Positions 63,766-64,000 of a DNA stretch of 64,000 bases are shown in pieces. The stretch comes from Anoplolepis gracilipes (taxonomy: Eukaryota > Arthropoda > Insecta > Hymenoptera > Formicidae). The position numbers were made by a program, and so were the translations under genes. Under the pieces are notes generated by a model that was given only the letters and a program-made list of their open reading frames with translations, was not told where the DNA came from and did no database searches. Position 1 is the first letter of the stretch. Each line of letters starts with the position of its first letter. Where the stretch lies: NCBI RefSeq assembly GCF_047496725.1, contig NC_132985.1:484001-548000 (forward strand), given 5' to 3'.

Positions 63766-64000
63766 GTGAGTAAAAAATTTTTATTTTACGGTAAAAATAC
63801 GCCAAGTACATATACAAGTAACATATATATGTTTAATATTTTTATATTTTTAAACCTCTATTTGTTGCATACCAGCATTTTTTTATATATTGACTTATTT
63901 TTTATCTTTCTTTTGGAATACAATTTATTCATGAGATAATTCAATTCTACCACGAAAAATATTTACATGGCCCGAATCGAATCGTCTCGCTTGAAAGCTT

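Overview
This window is animal nuclear DNA, most likely from a hymenopteran insect and possibly an ant. It is AT-rich, yet CpG is not depleted. It has many CA/GT, GA/CT and AT microsatellites and homopolymer runs, spliceosomal introns with GTGAGT-type donors, and small non-autonomous DNA transposons. There are no operons, ribosome binding sites, CRISPR arrays or phage genes. The group assignment is an inference from composition and gene type, not from a marker gene.

The main feature is the 3' part of a minus-strand gene that spans at least 57.4 to 12.6 kb. Its exons, in transcript order, are the end of a CUB domain (57224-57368), one complete LDL-receptor class A module (38666-38788), a transmembrane exon (36548-36736), a Gly-rich cytoplasmic exon with a stop (15944-16192), a 40-nt micro-exon (14301-14340) and a likely last exon starting at 13019. 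The splice phases agree from exon to exon. The CUB, LDLa, TM order in a single-pass protein is that of Neto (neuropilin and tolloid-like), an auxiliary subunit of ionotropic glutamate receptors. The first CUB domain(s) and the signal peptide must lie beyond 64 kb. The 3' exons give at least two possible cytoplasmic tails.

Inside the roughly 20-kb intron between the TM exon and the Gly-rich exon, on the same strand, is an intact uninterrupted pancreatic-lipase-family gene (25351-26415). It has a signal peptide, a complete Ser/Asp/His triad and a short lid. Two small coding-like ORFs (24464-24676 and 18533-18634, both minus) lie in the same intron. Outside it, an ORF broken by one in-frame TAG (10193-10630, plus) and several splice-bounded open stretches on the plus strand (33667, 55180, 63722) are plausible but unproven.

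The rest is intronic or intergenic DNA with repeats. These are a two-copy TTAA-ended repeat (1-163 and 45563-45713), a Tc1-like MITE with TA target site (15165-15406) touching a 303-bp foldback (15407-15709), a 0.69-kb element with inverted ends and a 5-bp GAAGC duplication (41542-42228), a 200-bp tandem duplication (1112-1531) and many simple repeats. The most interesting structural signal is a pair of inverted repeats of about 130 bp that closely flank the single transmembrane exon. They could drive exon skipping (a secreted Neto) or exon circularisation.
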